From contig OZ024900.1 in the NCBI GenBank assembly GCA_964017195.1, positions 26,124,429 through 26,188,428 on the forward strand: 64,000 nt of DNA, given 5' to 3'. Positions 48,925 through 62,484 of this stretch are shown in pieces. This stretch comes from Siderastrea radians (taxonomy: Eukaryota; Cnidaria; Anthozoa; Scleractinia; Rhizangiidae). The position numbers were made by a program, and so were the translations under genes. Each line of letters opens with the position of its first letter. Position 1 is the stretch's first letter. The notes under the pieces are model-generated. The model did not search any database. It had not been told where the DNA came from and was given only the letters and a program-made list of their open reading frames with translations.

Positions 48925-50913
48925 CTTGAGGAAGAAGACTCAACTACTGAACAAGTTATTATTTAGGTTTTCAATTCTAATTACAGGTGTCGTGAGGGTC
49001 AGGGAAGACACCCACATTTCACTTCACTTTGCGAGAATTCTTCGGTGGCCATTTTTCCAACAATCAAAAAATGGTACGCACAGGATACTGGCAGGCGTGT
49101 TTATGTACGCTGGAAGAAATGAACTGTTGATAATAACACAGTACGAAAACAATAATACATAATGCTACCAATGTCAGGCTGTCTCAAAAAAGCCGACTTT
49201 GAAGCTCAAAAAATGTCATCCTTCTACTTCCCCTTAAAAATATAACTAAACAAAAGAGTCTTATCACAGAGCAGGAAGGTGTCAAATCAAGGCTTGAAAA
49301 ATCTGAAATCTGCGACTGCTATTTTGTCACGTATTCGTAAAGTGTCAGAAGGCTCGAAGAATCCAAAGATTTACAAACGATTTAATAATTTACAGAGATT
49401 TAACGGTGCGAGCTGGTCACTAGCCAGCAGGGCGGGAATAGGTTCGCCAACCTATTCCCAACCTGCTAGCCAGTGACCAGGCGTGCGTTTCTCGAAGGCC
49501 CCGGAACTTTCAGGCCCATTTCGCGCTTTCAAGTTTTCACTAATGGCATTGTGAGTATAAACATTTCAAAGTTTTTCTAACAAATTTTTTTCTAATTAAG
49601 GTCAATGAAAAACTTAATAAAACCTACCGATTCGTATTCTCTTATTTCAAAGTATGACACAATCGAGCATACGTACAAACCTCTGGCGTGCGTTTTTTCG
49701 AAAGCCCCGAAATTTTTGGGGCCGATTTCGGGCACGATAATTCACACTGTATCTTTGTAAATGAGCTCTTCACACTTTTGGATGAGCGTGCGTAGCACGA
49801 CTCACCCTATGTAATCACGCGCGGTGTCTCTGGCTGCATTAATTTATTAATTTATTTATTTGATTATTTATTATCAATTGAAACTTTGCTCCAGGACGTA
49901 ATGCAGAAGCAATGACGGGTGCTTTCCATTACGCCAGACAGACCGGTCAGAGACCAGTGGAACTAACCACTAACCAAGGGAAAATGAAACGACATTGTTC
50001 GCTAGATACAAAATTTCCAACCGGACCGAAGCGTTCCATTTACGTTTCAACCGAAATCTCGATTACTTCTTAGTGAGGTGGGACTGGAAACGAGAATTTT
50101 TGAAAATGGAACGGCAAGTTTCGGTCAGACAGGACCGACCGGTCAAATAGGACCACCTCTGGAGGTGGACCACTTTTTGCGGAAAATTTTCACCTGGACC
50201 GAAGCGTTCCATTTGTCAGTTCCACCGAAATTTCCGGAAATTTTGGCATACCGGAAAGCACCCGACGTTTCCTGGAAAAACGTGCTTAAATGCACATTTG
50301 AAATGCACAAGAAACGCAAGAGAAAACGGGACTTGTCAAGATTGGCCATTCAAGCTTTTTTGATGTATTACAGTATAATCCTGAAACTCGAACCGTTAGG
50401 TAAAACACGAGTAAGACGTTTAGAGATATCGAGTTATCGGAAGAGGATATGAAGGTAAAAATAAGGTAAAATGTTTTTGATTTCATTTAGCGAGAGCTTC
50501 GAGTTGCCAGGGTTCGAGTTGTCGAGATTTCGCTTTATTACGTTTGAATTAGCACGACCACATGTCAACCAACACGTGCAGTCAACACTCAACAATTTTT
50601 CGTAATGTTTGGGCCTTCATCAACTGTGAAAACCTGTACTTTCTGATATTTTTAACCGGCCGTCGCCATGGCGACCGCCGGTTTATAAAATGGACACGGT
50701 TTTTGGTGAAAGCAAGTTGGTTTAACATACGAAGAAAGTGCTGTAAAGCTTGTGGTACGGGTACTCAAGAGCGGTACTGTCTTATATAAGACGCATGCGC
50801 ATGTTAGTCTTCTGAATGTTACCTTCCTATGTTTTTGTCTTTTAATTTACAGTATTTAAGATATGAACGGAGAAGGGTTGTTTAAGTTTGGGGTTTTTTG
50901 TACAGTACAGCCC
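48331..50913. other. Noncoding interval with hairpin and microsatellite
   Basis: (GAT)n at 48889-48923. A hairpin at 49411-49479 has 32-bp arms (CTGGTCACT-GC-AGCAGG and GGGAATAGGTT). Several decayed repeats near 48600-48780 share GTACACACGAGGG. No gene supported. Confidence 0.5.
49411..49479. repeat. Hairpin with 32-bp arms
   Basis: Left arm CTGGTCACTAGCCAGCAGG...; right arm is its complement with four mismatches; 4-nt loop CGCC. Confidence 0.8.
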
Positions 50914-52659
50914 AAAAATAATGCACGCGCAAGAACTTTTTGCGTCCGCAAGCCGAGAACTTCTTGCGGCTACTTGCAGGATGCCTGCACTTGAATACTG
51001 CAAGCCGCAAGAACGTCTTTGCGTTTAGAAGTTAAAACCGCAAGAACTTCTTTGTGGTAAGATATCTGGACCGCAAGTAAGCGCAAGAACGTCTTTGCGC
51101 TAACATCTTAAAAACCCGGAACCCGGAGAAGGTAAAAAAGAGACCACTTTGTAGCGCAAGGCACGTTCGAAATTGGCTGCCTTTGTAACTTGCAATCAGT
51201 TGTTTATTTGGTCCCTTGTAAGTTTTTTTCTTTGGTTTTGAATTTTTTATCCGATAAAGAGTTCACTAGGTTCTGAATTTGACACTGGTCGCCTTCTATG
51301 TTATTTTTTAACGGCTAGGGAGAAACGAGACTCAAACGAAGCACGCGTATGTTATTGTTTATGTGTCCCGGAGTCCCAGACATGCGGTACGCTTAGCGGC
51401 GCGAAAGATTTCGCTCGATTTATTTCACTTAAATGAGGAACAATGGCAAAGCACAGTCCATCAGTCACATTATTAAAGAACCGACATTCACCTGTTCGGT
51501 GTTGCTGTACTTCCACCAACATATTAAACTCGGACAAATACTTTTAATTAGTTGCGCTCACACGTGTGAGAAATGAACATGGTCACTCAGATGAGAAGAA
51601 ATAATACCCGAAGTCTTAATTGGAAAAACACATTATGTTTGTAAAAATAGTTCCACTCATTACGCTGAAGTCGATATCACATTTTAAATCTTCGAAGTAA
51701 ACCAAAAAAGTCTGAAGGAAACTAAAACTCCGCGATCTGAAAGAAATTCGGCACGTCAATTCTAACCTGAGTAAACACAAATCTGCCGTATGCAAATTTG
51801 GTATGATTTGCTTGAATGACATTTTGTAACGCAATGCATGAGCAGTTCTCTAAGCCGTCAAGACAGCAAGCCCCGGGCAGCAAGCTGTGTCGAAAGGCGA
51901 ATGTGTAGTTGAAATCATATGTCTATGCTATTTCTTCGAGTATCCCTTTTTTGCTGGGAAATTAAACTGGTAAAGATGCAGGGATTCTTGATGACTTCAC
52001 CCACGCGATGGCATGACCTCCTGCATGTGTAAGTCTTGTCTAGTCTTGCCTGTCAAAGAAGAGTTCGCGCAGTTTGCCACAATTATAGCTTTTGGACCTT
52101 TTTGTTTCTATTTCTTGGATGGAATAAAAAACTGAATTGAGTCAGTTCTGAGTTGTACCCGTGTCACCGTATCTGAGACACGCCGGAGATCATGTTTACC
52201 GGGTGTTTATCTTCCAGTCGGAAAGCTGGCGGATATTCAATTTCGTGATGTGAACTTTCTTCGGTTGTTCGAACATTTGCTTCCTTGATTTTTTGATTAG
52301 CCTTGTGAACTTTCGCTTGACTTGGCGAATTGTCACGCCAACACGGCAAAAAATCGCTCGAAAGCTCGGTGATATTTCAAAGAGAATAGAGCGCGAGATT
52401 CGCTCTCATTACTTTTGCAATACCTCACACTAACACGAGCACTACAAGTTTCTTCGGCTGGACCCTCAGTACTTCTTGCGCCTTCTTGCGGCTTGCGGTA
52501 ACATTAGTAACCTCTTGCGGCTAGATTTTCAACTTCTTGCGTTTCGAATGTTCTTGCAGGTAAACTGCAAAAACCTAGCACTTTCACTTCTTGCGCGGGC
52601 TTGCGTGTTCTTGCGGCTCAAGAACTTCTTACGCCACTTCTTGCGCGTGCATTATTTTT
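50914..52659. mobile_element. Non-autonomous DNA transposon rich in CTTCTTGCG words
   Basis: AAAAATAATGCACGCGCAAGAA at 50914 is mirrored by TTCTTGCGCGTGCATTATTTTT ending at 52659. Many (G)CAAGAA(C) / TTCTTGCG(G) words crowd both ends (50930-51100 and 52460-52650). No coding gene was recognised inside. Target duplication not resolved. Confidence 0.6.
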
Positions 52660-53934
52660 GATAGGATTGAATGCGAAAATAGGATTGAATGCGAAATTGA
52701 CTGTGTTGTCTGATCTACTTAGTGGTTATGGTGAAAATTTTTTTAGCGCAGGAGTTTTTTTTATTGGGATTGACATTTTGAGGGGAGTAAAAATGTGGGA
52801 GTCAGAAGGATTTGTGAATGTCAGGAGCATATCACGCTTCTGTGAATGTGATTTGCTTTGAAAGTTGCGTTTTGCGTGAGAGGCAGTTTCCCTTGGCGTT
52901 TTATGGGGTGGGGGGGGGTGGTTTGCGAAGTGGATTGTAAGGTTTCTGATTGGCTAACTTGTATTTCGCAGTGGACAAAAAGGACAGTTGCGTTTTGCCG
53001 GCGTGGGCTAGGAAGAGAAGGAATTGGTACTAGTATGATGATGCAATATTAGTTGATTGCTCATCAGTACATGATAGTTCTTGTGAACGGAGAGAAATGA
53101 GTGTTTATTTGAGGCGAGAAGTTGATACGAAGGAATCGTCATTAATAAGGAGATTAATTAATAAGGCAGATGTTACGAGTCTTTTTGCATTGAAAGAACG
53201 AAAATATCTGAATGTTATCGACGGATTTGTGTGGTTTGCGTGTGGTGTTCGCTAAAGGCTACGAGCAGTCTCACTTTCCGTTCAGAGATAGATAGTAAAG
53301 GAAAAGAAAAACAGGCGAGTGAGCGCGAAATCGATTGCGGCTCGACAGGCGCGTTAGCTTTCAAAGACGTGGGCGACTTTCGTCCCCGCTCGCTTGTTTA
53401 CCGGGTTAGCAAACTGGATTTAAACATCACGTCATGAGATATCTTGACGTGCCCCATACTCTGACGATCTGCTCGAGCTCGTGTTTATCAAGCGTTATAT
53501 TTTGATTCTACTGCTATGTTCACTGTTTGTATTTAAGGTCTAGGCACAACAGTAAATACTTCGTCGTCCCTGTGTGAGCATTCTCAGTTGTGGACGAATT
53601 CATATCGACATTCAACGTTTGAGTGATTTTGCGTTTTTCAGCACAAATAAAGCGATAAGAAAGATAAGCTGAGTCATCAGAGTTTAAACATTACGTCATC
53701 CAGTACCGCTATAGTCAAAATATTGTGTCACACAATCACACTTTTCGTCACGCCGGTTCGTAAAAAAAGAGGATCGAGCTAACATTTGTGAAACCTAGGG
53801 GTGGGGAGGGTCAGAATGGCCGGTTAAAATGCCCAATGGGCTTTCTTGTTTAAAATAGCACTCACAGTATTTTGTATCTGTTCTATTTCCAGAACTAATT
53901 AAAGGCCACAGAGGTTGACACTCAGCTCCCAGTT
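52660..53934. other. Noncoding interval
   Basis: No gene or element end found. Short G-run near 52907. Confidence 0.4.
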
Positions 53935-54024
53935 GGCTTGTTAGCTCAGTTGTTTAGAGCGCTAGACCGGTGTCGCAGGGTCATGGGTTGGAAATCCCGT
54001 TCAAGCCTGAAATTTTTCAGGTTC
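53935..54024 (+). mobile_element. tRNA-derived SINE head
   Basis: A 73-nt tRNA-like stretch begins GGCTTGTTAGCTCAGTTG (A box TAGCTCAGTTG) and has a B-box-like GGTTGGAAATCC. The acceptor arms pair (GGCTTG with CAAGCC), but the anticodon stem does not, so it is not a functional tRNA. A short hairpin (CCTGAAATTTTTCAGG) follows, as in tRNA-SINEs. Confidence 0.65.
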
Positions 54025-57000
54025 TTCTTATTCAAAAGCTTAAGTTAAAAAATCTTCCTTGTGATGGTCGTCACCATTTTTTAAATTTTATTCGCAGTTC
54101 GCATATACATGTTGCATTTTCAGCGCGTACCTTGCTGCAAATAGAGATGTCCAAAAAACCCCAAGAAAAACTACCCATGCCAGACGTCCATCGCTTTCAG
54201 TCCGATTAAAATGTTCAACATCACGGCATTAAGTAAGGAAAGGGTCAGAAAATTTTTTGTTAGGTGGTTAGCTTGGCTTTAAATGCTGTGGAACAAGAAA
54301 ACTAGTTTAAATTATGAAAGTAGTGGTGGAAGTAGCTTTTAGAATATGGCAAGCGCAAGCAGAGAGGAAGATGAGATGATAAGATGAGTGAATATGATTA
54401 TCTACCTTTTTCCATTTTCCTCTGGGCAAATAGTGCAAGTGACACTGGGGTACTTCTCATTAACCAGAAAACGTATTTGCGTCATCCCCAAACTTGCGAT
54501 AATTAAAATGCAATAAGGTGGAGAATTTAACAGCCTGTTTATTTGCAACGCATTCGGGGTAAGAGCATAGGGTGGGGTGGCATAGGATTTGCGATTAACC
54601 AATGGTGTATTGATTAACCAACTGGTGTATGATCGCATCCACTAAAGATAAATTTGCATTTCAGAAGCATAGAAAAAACATAGGCACGCAAAGCGTGCGT
54701 GAGCTATTTTGTAGCTGTCAATGAGAGGTACGGAAATGGTTATTGAATGAACGTACGCGTACCAAGGTACACTACTGTGATGTTGGTTATTTGAGTAGCG
54801 TTGAGCATTCGAAAAGTATTGGTTTTTAGACAGAGTTTTTAAGTGGAGCTGTGTCCGATATTGTGCAACCTCATTCCCAGGGCTTCTTACAGATTTGAGG
54901 GTGATCAAAGATCAATGTTTGAGTTTATATTAGTGGTTTCGAATTCGTATGCGTCGTTGATCAATAGAGATACGCTAATGCGTACAAGTGTGGCTTCAAA
55001 TGACGACAAAACAAGAAGAAAGTGAGATAAAATCTGTAAAATATCTGACAACAGTGTGAATATGGGACAAACAAAATAATACAAAACAGCCCTTGCTGAA
55101 GCTCATTCTCAGATGTTTCTCGGCAGCTCAATGGATTGAAATTTAATTTTGTGGCTTTCTAATGGAAAGAATATTTTTCCATGGACAAATATTTTGGATC
55201 TAGTAGGAAGCGTAACTTGTCACAAAAATTAATTCTGTAATGTTTGAACCAGAAGAGAATAGCCGATCTTGAGAGTCACGTACGTCTTCTTCTTGCGTGA
55301 CATCATGCTTGACGAACGTGGCAACTCCCGTATCCAGACAAATATATAGATAAGCTCTGTTTTATTTTCCACATTATTTCACACGGACTTACATTTTGGA
55401 ACACACGGCTAAAATCGAGTAATAAGCGTGCCTTGTTAGAAAAGATCATGCCATTGTGTGTCTTGTGCAAGTCTTGCGTGACTAGTCACGTAGCAAACTG
55501 ACAAAAAAGCCAGAAACAGTCGCACGTGCTGACATACCGTGTGGTTGACTGTGGCACTAATTTTTTCGGGATTCAAATTTTTATGATTTTCGCGGTTTTT
55601 TCACGATCCGCAAAAAAAAGTTCCCGCTGAAAAAAATAATTTCTGCAAAAATTTACTCCATTGTCGAAATTTATATACAAACATCGCCTTTTATATGTCA
55701 TGTAATATTATGTTGGTGCCCATTTACTTTAACCGTCTCTTTCGTTCAAAAATAAAACGAAATTAGAAGCAAACCATTCAGAAATAAAACGATGAAATTG
55801 CTGTCGGTACATTACAAGTAATAAGCTGTTAAAAGCTTTAAAGAAAAGGATCGTCTGAAGGTACTCCATTGATTAACTGATTTAACGTGTTATACATCTG
55901 CATGTTGTTCACCTGCATTCGATTGTTTATACTCAAAAAACGAGAATGTTATAATTCCAAATAGAAGGCGGCTTCCGGAAAATCGCAAAAATTAATTCCA
56001 AGAAGAATAAACAGTTTCCCCAATCGCAAAGATTAGTCCTGCAAAACACACAAAAAAAAATCACCATTCACAAAATTAAACTCCCGCAAAAATATTGGTG
56101 CCACACGGTAGTGGTCTCAGCTTCGCTGAAGCTACACAAAAATCAGTGGTTGTGTTTAGCGAATAAATTTTGTTTTGATGAGCGTTTTGATGTGAAAGTA
56201 AGATACAAAATTGGGTGAAAATAATATTAAGGGATGTTTTGTTCTGTAGAGAGGTGGTAATGGGCAAAGGAATCGTTGGAATTTTAAATGAGCGAATTCG
56301 AGAATAATGGAGTGGTTGGCCTGTGTGGTAAACAACGTGAATTTTATCAGGTGGAGTACACGTGATCAACTCAAGGCCAAATTGTGCTTTAATAGGTCCG
56401 GGGGGGGGGGCGATTTTATCGTAGGGCCAGGCAGTCATGTGATAATGTTTAGTGTGGGTCGTTTCACGTGTAAAGAACGTGTTATGTTGATTGAGCGTGA
56501 GATCAGATTACTGTTTTGTGTAAACAAGTGGTGTTTTGTCACGTACAAACATGTGATGAGACAAAGTTCAATGGCGAGTCACGAGACTTTCATGAGACTG
56601 TCATAAGTTCGTTTTCGGCGCTTTTTATTGGCTTTCGTGGCAGCTAGAGTTGAGTAACAAAAGGGAGAAACTTAAAAGGAAGCGGGGAATGAGTAAATTT
56701 GTGCGTTTTTCGTAATCTGAAAAATGATAACCGATGTTTGTGTCTATAAGACTGTGAAACGAATCTTGCGTAGAGCTGTTGCGTTTTTGTCTTCGTATTG
56801 GAGGTGATAATTGTTTTGATTTGATTTGATGTGATTGTCTGCTGATCTTTCCGCTCAAACTTTGTACAAACAATCCCGCTACCGCCACGCAGCCTAACCA
56901 GAAACCCATTTCTCTGATAAGTCACCTCTAACTTTGCGCTTAGCAAGTTGCACGTACGAGCAACGTTTATGCCACCCATACAATGTTTTTCCTTGTCGAC

Positions 57001-57919
57001 CTTGTGCCTTTGACGGACCTAGTGATCGAGTGGCATGGGCATTAATTTTAAAACCTACCAAAAGGTGCGAACAATAATTCGTTTTAGTTCGAAATTCACG
57101 ATTCTGCCCATTTTATACCTTCAAACTATTTGCCATCTATTTACCATTATTTACTATGGGACATCCCTGCAGAGAAGTCATGTTATTTCTCACACTCTAA
57201 AGTTGAACCATATAACTCAAAACGTAAGTTGTGCGCATGCGTACAGAGGATTATTTACTAGAACTCGCTTCCGCTCACGTGTAAACCGGGTTTGTGCTGA
57301 CGATTCGCTTTCTAAGGAAGTCTACCACAAGGAAGCCAGCCATTTCTATTTGATATATAAATATCCAACATCAAGCGAATGAAATCAGGACACTTTCGTA
57401 GTGTCGCTTTAGTAGCAGAATTTTCCATGCGTTCTCATCTGCATTTTTGTTCCGGCCCCGACAACTAGCCTTTCGGTAAAATTCGACAGTCGTCAGGAAT
57501 GCCGAACATTGGCCACCCAAAAACCAACCAAAGAACCAACCTTCCCAGAAACTTGAGGCTGCACGCCGACTATGAGGCTATTTTGTAGACAAAATAGCTC
57601 AAAAAAAGAATCAGGAAAAACAGGAGAATCATGAGGTATGAGTACATATTGAAAACTGGAAGTTTAGGGCGAATGCTAAAACCATATGTGGGTCAAAAAC
57701 TGGTACTGCAATAAGTGCTGTGTTGACCAAGCGAAAGCTGGATGACAAACTAGGGTGAGTTGCTTACCAGAGAAACAGAATGATAGTATTACAAGAACTG
57801 AGCTCGCCCCAACCAGCCCAGTTAAAAATAGCAGCCCCACTGTCACAAATCATCTATGGCTATAGACACAAAATACACTGACTCACATTAATGGATTGAA
57901 AAAAAACATAGGTTCTTAC
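54025..57919. other. Noncoding interval
   Basis: Repeat-poor AT-rich DNA. Open frames are short and unsupported. G-run at 56400-56410. Confidence 0.4.
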
Positions 57920-57984
57920 CATACACCATCAGTTTAACTGCAACAAATCCAATCAGCATTGTTACTACTGCAATTATTGCCACC
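57920..57984 (-). CDS. Possible 65-nt host exon encoding a transmembrane helix
   Basis: On the minus strand an acceptor (TTTGCAG) and donor (GTAAGA) enclose 65 nt that read G, VAIIAVVTMLIGFVAVKLMVY, G in one frame: a complete hydrophobic helix. Splice consensus and open frame agree. It suggests part of an intron-containing membrane protein gene, whose other exons I could not place. Confidence 0.35.
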
Positions 57985-58554
57985 CTGCAAACAATTAATG
58001 AAACATCCTGTTAAATAAAATACCTGTCGCTGTCTTATGCATTAGATTTTGTAACATTATTCCCATTCTTAGTGAACATTTAATCAAGCAACTTCACTCA
58101 AACCCAGTTGTGTGACTGGGTTTGATTGGGTTTAGTGATTAAAAACCAAAAATTTCCAGCAATCATGCAAACATAATTGAACATTCAACATCAGGCTCCA
58201 TTCTGTGGTCATTGCAAAATATTGGCTTATGGTTAGTTAACTTCTGGAGAAAATGTGTGCATGTACCTTGTTATATGGAATGAAGTCTTGTGTTTATTAA
58301 GGACGGTGCCTCCTGTTGTTACTGCGCATACGTTCTGCGCATCTTGGGATATTCATTTTATTTTATTTTATTTTATTAGCTTTGCCAAAGAAACCAAACC
58401 ATTCAACGTAACTAAACTAAAGAAGGGGGTAGGCAGGGACACCACAACAGCTGAGGCCAGTTACAGCGGGCCCGGGTAAAGTGAAAAGAGTATGAAAAGT
58501 TCAGAATGACAATAATACAAAAAAAGAGACTAACTACATACAACAAAAGATCGG
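57985..58554. other. Noncoding interval
   Basis: Contains (TTTTA)n near 58355-58378. No gene. Confidence 0.4.
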
Positions 58555-59625
58555 TCAAGACAGCGGACGGACACTATTACATTTTAAACAAACAGTCTTA
58601 AACGTACGCGGGTCTTCGCAGTCAAAAGAAGTGACCAACGAGGTCTTATAACAATTAAACAAAACCGATTTAAATGAAGTTAAGGTCACTAAACTAAAAT
58701 CAAGTTCGTCAACTAGACAGTTCCAAATTCTACATGCTCTATCGAGAAAAGATTTCTCGTAAGTAGTGCTCTTGCATTTCTTAGGTATGTATTTTTTAAT
58801 ATTGGTAGTAGTGGATCTAGTCCGTCTGTACTTGCGAACATCAGGTAGGACAGAGGGGTCCACGTTGACCAAGCCATGTGTTATTTTGAAAAAGAAGACA
58901 AGGTCTAATAGTTCGTGCCAGTAGCAAATAGGTAAAAGATTTAAAGTTTGTAGACAAGAACTGTAGCTTATAGTTGAAGAATAAGGCAGATTTAAAATAA
59001 ACCTAGTGGCGCGTCTTTGAATGCATTCAAGTTTAGCAGTGAGTTCGATGGACTGTGGTGCCCAGATTTGACTGGCGTATCCCAAATGAGGTCGTACTTA
59101 GCCTAAGAACAGCGTTTGTCTTACTGCGGTTCCAAGGATGAACCTTGCGCTTCTCTTGATGTACCCAAGCAGTTTGTTGGCACGCACAGATTGTTCGTTT
59201 ACTTGCTTGTTCCATGTCAGGTCATTAGTTATCCATACACCCAGTCTTTTTCTAAGACTGGAACCAGTTGAGCAGCTTGCCACCGAAGCCGTCTAGGCTT
59301 AGCTTATGGATGAGGCGTCTGTGGCTGACTTTGTCGGAGGCCTTCGACATATCGAGGTAGATGGTATCAACCTGACTGCTGCTGTCTAAAAGTGAGCCAA
59401 TGTAGTCAAAAGCCTTAAGGAGGTTGGTGACGCACGATCTTCCAGTGCAAAAACCATGCTGGAGAGGTGAAATTACTTGATACAGATGGGCCTTGATGCC
59501 ATTCAACACACAGCACTCCAAGACCTTGGACACTATTGGCAATAAAGAGATGGGACAGTAATTTTCCACATATTCTTTTGTACCCTTTTTGTGAACAGGT
59601 ACGACATTGGCCAGTTTCCAATTGC
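58555..59625 (-). pseudogene. CR1/Jockey-like LINE reverse transcriptase fragment
   Basis: The upstream part encodes fingers and palm entry (ENYCPISLLPIVSKVLECC; TIYLDMSKASDKVSHRRL). The frame breaks at about 59255 and the catalytic YADD region is missing. The C-terminal part follows in other frames (KRLGVWITNDLTWNKQV; ANKLLGYIKRSARFILG; GYASQIWAPQSIELTAKLE and IQRRATRFILNLPY). The order fits I/Jockey/CR1-group LINEs. The copy is dead. The 5' edge lies near 59750. Confidence 0.8.
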
Positions 59626-59785
59626 TCGGAAGAGACCCTAGTTGGAGTGTTTGTTGAAGATCTTACAGAGGGATGGAGTGATTACTGAGGCAGTCTCTTT
59701 AAGCAACTTAGCTGGAATTCCAGTCTCCTCCAGTGGACTGTTTCTTAAGGAATTTGCCCTCAAATACAACAATTTTTTTCCGTAG

Positions 59786-60040
59786 CTATGACCATGTGGA
59801 AAACGCAGATCTTAGTAAGGGGTATCAGAATCCAAAAAGAAAATTGGGGGTAACCAGGCATTTTTCAGAGATAATTGAGCTTAAATTTGGAAAGAAATTG
59901 TCATACATTCTTTGTATTTTAACGCTTTTTCAGAATCATGGTTGCTTAATTATCTCTGAAAAAGGCATGGTTACCCACATTTTTCTTTTTGGATTCCAAT
60001 TACCCTTGCTAAGATCTACGTTTCCCCCATATTCATACAT
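59786..60040. repeat. Foldback MITE-like repeat
   Basis: Arms of ~95 bp: left GCAGATCTTAGTAAGGGG... and CCAAAAAGAAAATTGGGGG...; right is the complement, with a ~65-bp centre. Adjacent to the LINE fragment. Confidence 0.75.
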
Positions 60041-61343
60041 GTAAGCTTTGAAAAAATACATCTGTATTAGGAGACACCGTCTAAAGACATCCAAACTTAA
60101 TGAAAAGTAAAGGAAAAACTGCCCTAGCTCAGAAAGGCATTATAAAATTCACTGAAAAGGAGAGCATTAAACTTTAAAAATATAAGGGAAATTAATAAGA
60201 GTACCATTAAGAAAACAAATGTTGATAAAATAGACATATTTTGTCTGAAATTCATCAACCCCATGTTGAGGAAGCCAATACATTTTTGTTTAGGACGTTA
60301 AATATCTATTTTCCCTTTTTTTCCAGTTTGTTAACAGACTGTACATTGTACAATTAAACTAAGAAATATGATCATGTTTGCAAAAAAGGACAACTGGCTG
60401 GTACAAGCTCTTCTAAAGTCTGTAGTCCTGTGTGTACAGTATCTTTGGATTCCAATTGAAGGGCTGAGAGCATAATCGTGTTATGTCGAACTTTAGGCAG
60501 AATTATTGTTTTTCCTCTAAACATCGTCAATTTTTGCATGGGGCCTCCAGTTCATTCCAAGAACAGTGCCTATAAAGTTTTTTGAAGGTCCCATTCACAA
60601 ACTGAAGCAGTTTTGAAGCACAAAATTAAAACCGGCTAAAATCTAACATAATTAAGATGGTTATGCTCTGAGCCCTTCATATTATTTCATATTAGTTATT
60701 TCCACACTTTGTAATCATAGTGATACACTATGCTGACAAGCAGTTGCAAAAACCTTGAGATACTGTATATTTTTGCTAATCTTTGACATTTCGAAATAGG
60801 ATACCTTTGCCCCCTCCCCCCACCCCCCCCCCCCCGTCCTCCCTCATCAATATTGTATGGATTTCCATGTCATTGAAACTAACAAGAAGCAACATTCAAA
60901 GGTGGGGGCTCACAAGAATAGATGTATGCATTGTGGATCTGAGTGGTATTGAGTTTTAGAAGTGGGTTGTACGCTGAAGTGTCTCAATAATTTTGCAGCG
61001 CTGCAGTTCCCGCGAAAAAAAGCGCCTACAGTATTTGGAAGGCAGAATAATCTAAAACAAACCCAGAGCGATGTTGTTTGACTACATATGTGTCCACATG
61101 GAGGAAATTCCGGCACTTTCGAGTAAAAAGAAAAAAAATGACCCAAAACGTCACTTAGGATGTTCTTGCATAGAGCCCTTCAGGTATACATGTTTTCGAG
61201 GCTAGGATTTGCTGAACGTAAGTTGTTTTTATGTAAATTATGATGACTGTGGGAGCAGTTCTGAAGTTGAATATTAATGAAGCCGATGGGCATTCTGAAA
61301 TCTAGCCCCAGTTAACACTAGAGGGTCCCATCCTCTTGTAATA
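60041..61343. other. Noncoding interval
   Basis: Poly-C stretch at about 60815-60840. No gene supported. Confidence 0.4.
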
Positions 61344-62484
61344 GACCCTTCCACGGATTTTTCAACTTTTTAGATGGACCAGTTAGCAGAAATCCATCGA
61401 CACCGCTGGAAAGAGCATCTTAAAATCAGTAAAAATGCCACGTTTGAGGGAAAAAAAAAAAGTTTGAGAGTGATAGGATAAAACATAACAATGGTGGAGG
61501 ACATGTGTGTGCCCGGTGTCACAGCAGATTTGGACCCCCCGGCTAGTGGATAAGCACCCCTCGTGGATTTGGACCCCCTGAAAACAAGTGTTCTATTGAG
61601 TAACGAAATAAAATTCCTTGGCAAATTGTTTTTGGAGCTGTTAAAGAGGAAAATATAAATATTGAGGCAGTTTTCTTCTCTTCAAATAATCTTAAATACT
61701 TAGGGTAAAAGAGAACCTACAATGCAACTTTGTATCAATTAATTTTTAAAACTAAACTTTCTTGACAATAACTTACAATATTTCTTTGGTCGACTATTCT
61801 CATTTGCGACGAAGAACAGCACACCGTTGTCCAAGAGAAGTTTTTGTGCCTTTTTTTGGCAGGTTTTGTTTTTGGTCTTTTGAACAGCCCTCAGGATACT
61901 GATTATCTCGGAGATAATAAAAACCTTGGTTTGTAATTGGGTCTCAGCCATCTCAGTTAAACAGGTCTCAACAGAATGATTATTACACTAACTCTTTATG
62001 AAATGCCACAGCATGTACTGCAACTTTTAGAGGTCTGGCTGTGTGCCTTACACAAACAGTCACTTTACTTGATCTTAAGTCTGACTCTGCCTCTATTTAT
62101 GAATAGGTTTGAAAGCCAAATGAAACGTATCTTCGCCAAGATTGAAAAGTGAAACTATTTCGGTACTTTATATGTGAATAACAGCGCGGGTTAAGAGGGT
62201 CCTAATCCGCCCACGGATTGGGTCCCCTGGGGTCCACATTCGCCAGCGGATTTGGACCAGGCAGTTCAAATCTGGGGGGGTCCAAACTTGCTAGGCCACC
62301 GGCCACCGCCACACAAATGTCTGTAAAATTTTGCAACTTTACAGAGTGAGATCTTCACTTGTTTCCGACATATCACTCTCAAACTCGGCAAGTTTCCTAA
62401 CTTTAAGGCGCTATTTCTAGTAGTGTCGATAAATTTTCGCTAACTGGTCCTTGTTAAAAGTTGAAGAAAACGGTGGAAGGGTCT
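61344..62484. mobile_element. Foldback DNA transposon with long TIRs (AGACCCTTCCAC)
   Basis: Left end AGACCCTTCCACGG and right end CGGTGGAAGGGTCT. Arms continue with TTTTCAACTTTT, GGACCAGTTAGC and ATCGACAC, then GGACATGTGTGTG/CACACAAATGTCTG and TTTGGACCCCCC, about 200 bp in all. Flanks CTTGTAAT and CTTGGCAC agree at 5 of 8 bases, a decayed 8-bp duplication at best. No transposase. Confidence 0.65.

Noticed and set aside
53935..54007. Functional tRNA gene
   Set aside because: The anticodon stem does not pair and the T-loop is altered; a SINE head explains it better.
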